Assembly: GCF_022539665.2 (NCBI RefSeq)
Contig: NC_081333.1
Span: forward strand, 11,406,971-11,470,970
Length of the DNA stretch: 64,000 bases
Direction of reading: 5' to 3'
DNA from: Daphnia carinata
Lineage: Eukaryota; Arthropoda; Branchiopoda; Diplostraca; Daphniidae
Part shown: positions 58,689-64,000 of the stretch, one piece after another
Layout of the letters: the number at the start of each line of letters is the position of its first letter
Position numbering within the stretch: position 1 is the first letter of the stretch
The notes under the pieces: generated by a model
Databases searched by the model: none
Seen by the model: the letters and a program-made list of their open reading frames with translations, nothing else
What the model was told of the DNA's origin: nothing
Program-made: the position numbers and the translations under genes

Positions 58689-60302
58689 CTAAATCGAATG
58701 TGATTCATTAAATTTTAGTTTTCAAATAACATTCGCCTTTTAAATTTACCTCTTTTTCAGCTTCTTTAAGTTCAGTTTCCTTTTCTTTGACGCGGATGAC
58801 AAACTGTTGTCTCATCTCGTCTTCTTTCTGTTGTAATTCCATGCGCAGTAACTGACGTTTATGTTCATATGTCTGCTGGAAGCTTTGCGGTTTGTTGTCC
58901 GAGTCGACGTCGCTGAAGCCCATCTGCAATACAACTTATCAAATTTAACACCAGATCCTAATACAGTTGATTTATACTTGCCTGTTCCAGTCTCAAACGA
59001 CGGTAGATTTCGTAATGTCGGACGTGAGTAGTCTCTCTCAGATCTTCCATGTTAGTGCGGATCAACATTTCACGTAACTTCACGAAATCACAATGATTTT
59101 CGTTTTCCACTACATCGATGAGAGAACAAGTTACACTAACTGGGAAATATCGACATTATTAATCGTTACCTTGAACCGTGCCCCATGGGTACTGGCGAGC
59201 TCGGACCATTTTATTTCCTACGCGAATGAAATCTGTTGATCCGCATACTGCAAAAGGAAAATGAGCATTCATGGAAAGGTTCATTTCGGCAACAGTTTCA
59301 TCGTCTACGGGAAACTGATAGATTTGAACACCGTTCGAGGCGAGCTCCGACATGATTTTGGTCTAAATATGGCATTTCGTTACATGATGTTTCATAACAA
59401 ATAGTTTAAGCTACACATACCTTGAAACGCATTAATTCAGGCTTGGAAATAGTGTCAGCTTTTGCAATCACTGGAATTATATTGACTTTGTTGTCTAACT
59501 TTTTCATGCAAACCAAATCTAGTGATTTTAAACTGTAAAATAAATGTTAAATTTTGATAACTTTTCGTTTTGGTAAACAAGATTAGCTCTAAAAGTTACC
59601 CATGACCAGTTGGACATATAAAATAAAGGCAGACGTGGATACGGGTATCATGAAATGTGGCCAGTTGGCGTTTAATCTTCAGTTCTTCCTGAAGATATGC
59701 TTCAAACTGAGCATCAATATAATCAACTACAGGTTTAAAAGATTCTTCTTTGTTGACTTGATCACCATAGCCAATTGTATCAACCAGGGTCAACTGCAAA
59801 ACATAAACATTGTAGTACAATTTTCAAACCAGTTTTTAGTGTATGTTACCTTTAATTTGACATTTGATTCCTGAAGTTCATATGTATGGGACTTCAATTT
59901 GACTCCTGCTAGAGAGTGGGGGCTTGGATTTGATTCAAAACTGGTATTGAAGAGAGAATCCATCAGAGTAGATTTTCCCAGTCCCGTCTCTCCGACACAG
60001 AGAATGTTAAAATTAAATCCACATTGGACTGATTTCGAGACCAGTTGATCAGGAAGTGTGTCAAAACCGACATGGCCAGCAAGCTTCAGGTTACGCATCT
60101 TGTTCTCGGCCTGTAAAAGAGACAGAGGACCGTACATTAACTTGGCGTGACTGGGAGGCAACACCCTTGCTGGGCTTCTACTTTCCTTAATATGTACAAA
60201 GACATAACATTTATGGTTGCACATTAAATAACATCTTGTAATGTTGTTAGACAAAAAAAAACTTACGTTAGCTGTTGCAACGGGTCCAATTGTTGCAGCC
60301 AT
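58503..60302 (-). CDS. Sep2: Septin, SEPT6 group (Drosophila Sep2/Sep5 type), 427 aa
   Basis: This GTP-binding protein forms hetero-oligomeric filaments at the cell cortex and cytokinetic ring. Eight coding exons: 60267-60302, 59850-60110, 59600-59793, 59421-59532, 59170-59362, 58982-59109, 58750-58923 and 58503-58688. They join in frame to 1,284 coding bases including the stop. Motifs: P-loop GETGLGKST at residues 52-60, G3 DTIGYGD at 104-110, G4 AKAD at 187-190. A C-terminal coiled coil rich in Lys and Glu runs from about 335 to 410. The tail [18 protein letters not shown] precedes the stop at 58,503. Length and the [19 protein letters not shown] segment place it in the SEPT6 group, whose members are known to bind but poorly hydrolyse GTP. 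Orthology to Sep2 rather than Sep5 is not resolved. It is divergent from the RecQ gene. Confidence 0.96.
58750..58923 (-). CDS. Sep2: septin exon 7 (coiled coil)
   Basis: The exon encodes [20 protein letters not shown] and the first part of the coiled coil ([13 protein letters not shown]). It is phase 0 at both ends. Confidence 0.95.
58982..59109 (-). CDS. Sep2: septin exon 6
   Basis: The exon encodes [20 protein letters not shown] and [13 protein letters not shown]. It is followed by a GC donor (CAG|GCAAGT). The junction to exon 7 gives [11 protein letters not shown], as expected for the group. Confidence 0.94.
59170..59362 (-). CDS. Sep2: septin exon 5 (septin unique element)
   Basis: The exon encodes [20 protein letters not shown] and RQYPWGTVQ, the strand and loop region before the septin unique element. 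It leaves in phase 1. Confidence 0.95.
59421..59532 (-). CDS. Sep2: septin exon 4 (G4 motif)
   Basis: The exon encodes [24 protein letters not shown] is the septin guanine-specificity motif. It leaves in phase 0. Confidence 0.96.
59600..59793 (-). CDS. Sep2: septin exon 3 (G3 motif)
   Basis: The exon encodes [20 protein letters not shown] and [18 protein letters not shown]. It leaves in phase 2 at CATGG|GTAACT. Confidence 0.96.
59850..60110 (-). CDS. Sep2: septin exon 2 (P-loop)
   Basis: The 87 codons include the septin start [13 protein letters not shown] and the P-loop GETGLGKST. The exon is phase 0 at both ends. Confidence 0.96.
60267..60302 (-). CDS. Sep2: septin exon 1
   Basis: The exon encodes the 12-residue N-terminus [12 protein letters not shown] and ends in phase 0 at GCTAAC|GTAAGT. 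The ATG is the first in-frame start of a sensible septin N-terminus. An alternative upstream first exon cannot be excluded. Confidence 0.85.
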
Positions 60303-60474
60303 CGTTATAAATGACTTAATGTTATTTTGACAGTCAGATTTGCTGGATATTTCGCTGCAGATGCTGTGGAGAGGGTGGGAGTGGAACGGGAATTACTGGT
60401 TGGCTATTGTACAAAATGTTCAAAATTTGAAGCTGCTCTAATAGCTAAATCGGTACCTGACAGTCAGTTTCAAA
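60303..60474. promoter_or_regulatory. Bidirectional promoter between septin and RECQL
   Basis: Only 172 bp separate the two divergent start codons, so both leaders and the shared promoter must lie here or overlap the opposite gene. No clear TATA box is visible. A 10-mer TGACAGTCAG occurs twice (60,328-60,337 and 60,458-60,467), near the two start codons. Confidence 0.7.
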
Positions 60475-63124
<2,650 letters not shown>

Positions 63125-64000
63125 GTTTCCGAATTGTGCAATACAAATATAACAGCTGCTTCTCTGTCGTTTTCCGTAGAACATGCCCTAACATTTTTTA
63201 TGATATTTGATTACCTCTCCTAACATTTTGCCTTGGTCAGTTTGCTCGATTCCTAGTCGACTTCCCTAACGTTACCTAAAACCATTTCACGGTCGTTGAT
63301 CGGAGTAGTAAAATATTTAAGACGAAAATCTACTTCAGCTTTCATGTGATGATTTACGTTTAAACGCGGTGGTTCCCAATTTTGCCCGAATTTCCTGGAA
63401 ACCGGAGCGGCACTTTAGTCGCTGTCTTGCAAATGCAATCTCCGGAAAGTTGAATGCATTTCTCTGCGAATGTCTTTCATCGTGTTTCGTTACATTTGGC
63501 ACCCGTCGCACTAACCATTCTTCGTTACACATCGTCTTCTAGAACGTACCCGAAGAGATTAGTTTATTTCAACTGAAACTGCATTTTAAAAAGAAATAAT
63601 CGTTGTTCAAAAATTCCTACAGAGCGGGAACGCCATATTCTGGTGAATCAGATAAAGTTCAACAAAACGTGCCATACGGGATTTTTTCGGCATATTTGTT
63701 ACGATACCAACAAGTACGACTTTTGCACTTGTATGTTTCTCAGAACGTAGTCTACTTAAAGCCTTTCGATTTTTGTAATGCCGTATGTTTCTTTTGGACC
63801 TGTAAGGCTTTCAGCATTGCAACTCAGAATGATATTTCAGGACTTGAGTCATACGTTGTCTTTGACAACATAACATTTACGAATTTCATGAACTATAGTT
63901 ACGTCGTCAACGATTTTTCTAGCTAGTTAAACAAGCTACGAATTACAGTCAGCAAAATTCGAGACTGTTTAATCTTTATATCCTTCCTTCGAATTTTTGG
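63125..64000. other. RECQL 3' flank, no gene recognised
   Basis: The first bases are the RECQL 3' UTR. Beyond that I see only an unrecognised plus-strand open frame of 107 codons (63,603-63,926) without family resemblance. Confidence 0.6.
63140..63145 (+). terminator. Possible variant poly(A) signal of RECQL
   Basis: AATACA lies 15 bases after the stop. No canonical AATAAA is seen in the following 450 bases. Weak support. Confidence 0.25.

Noticed and set aside
63603-63926. A 107-codon plus-strand open frame near the right end
   Set aside because: It has no recognisable motif and lies in AT-rich flank. It might be part of a gene beyond the window but is unsupported.

Overview
The window is eukaryotic, arthropod-type genomic DNA. 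It holds most of one giant gene on the minus strand and two compact genes at its right end. The protein families and the rod introns of about 60-150 bp point to a pancrustacean. A branchiopod such as Daphnia is my best guess, from the style of the sequence and not from a database match. A full-length RECQ1-type helicase, which I recall as absent from Drosophila melanogaster, also argues against a drosophilid.

Region 1 (1-55,444, minus strand) is the 5' and central part of a spectraplakin gene (Drosophila short stop/shot; vertebrate MACF1/dystonin). I resolve 41 exon positions plus two further alternative first exons. From first exon 1A to exon 41 the exons join in one uninterrupted frame of 22,016 coding bases (7,338 codons plus 2 bases). 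The order is: alternative first exons; CH1 and CH2 actin-binding domains; a plakin domain with an embedded SH3; an 8.2-kb single exon of plectin/plakin-like repeats; then a spectrin-repeat rod of roughly 28-30 repeats. The rod runs off the left edge, with a splice acceptor exactly at bases 1-3. The EF-hands and GAS2 microtubule-binding module expected for this family must lie beyond the window.

The gene looks built for isoform switching. First exons 1B (55.4 kb) and 1A (49.3 kb) both splice in phase to exon 2 and give CH1+CH2. First exon 1C (35.6 kb) splices in phase to exon 6 and gives CH2 only. Exons 20+21 together form a frame-neutral 8,343-bp cassette holding the plakin-repeat array. Reading through the end of exon 21 reaches a stop codon and an AATAAA signal within about 250 bases, so a short plakin-type isoform without rod or GAS2 is possible. 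Exon 29 is a frame-neutral 61-codon hinge with tandem R-R-x-S-Q-D units.

Region 2 (55.4-58.5 kb) is intergenic: upstream/5'-leader sequence of the spectraplakin and the 3' flank of the septin gene.

Region 3 (58,503-63,124) holds a SEPT6-group septin on the minus strand (8 coding exons, 427 aa) and a RECQL/RECQ1-type DNA helicase on the plus strand (12 coding exons, 621 aa). They are head to head, with start codons only 172 bp apart, implying a shared bidirectional promoter. The last 0.9 kb has no gene I can support.

The introns between about 20 and 50 kb are unusually rich in mononucleotide tracts (A/T up to 36, G/C up to 22) and in CA, GT and GA dinucleotide repeats.
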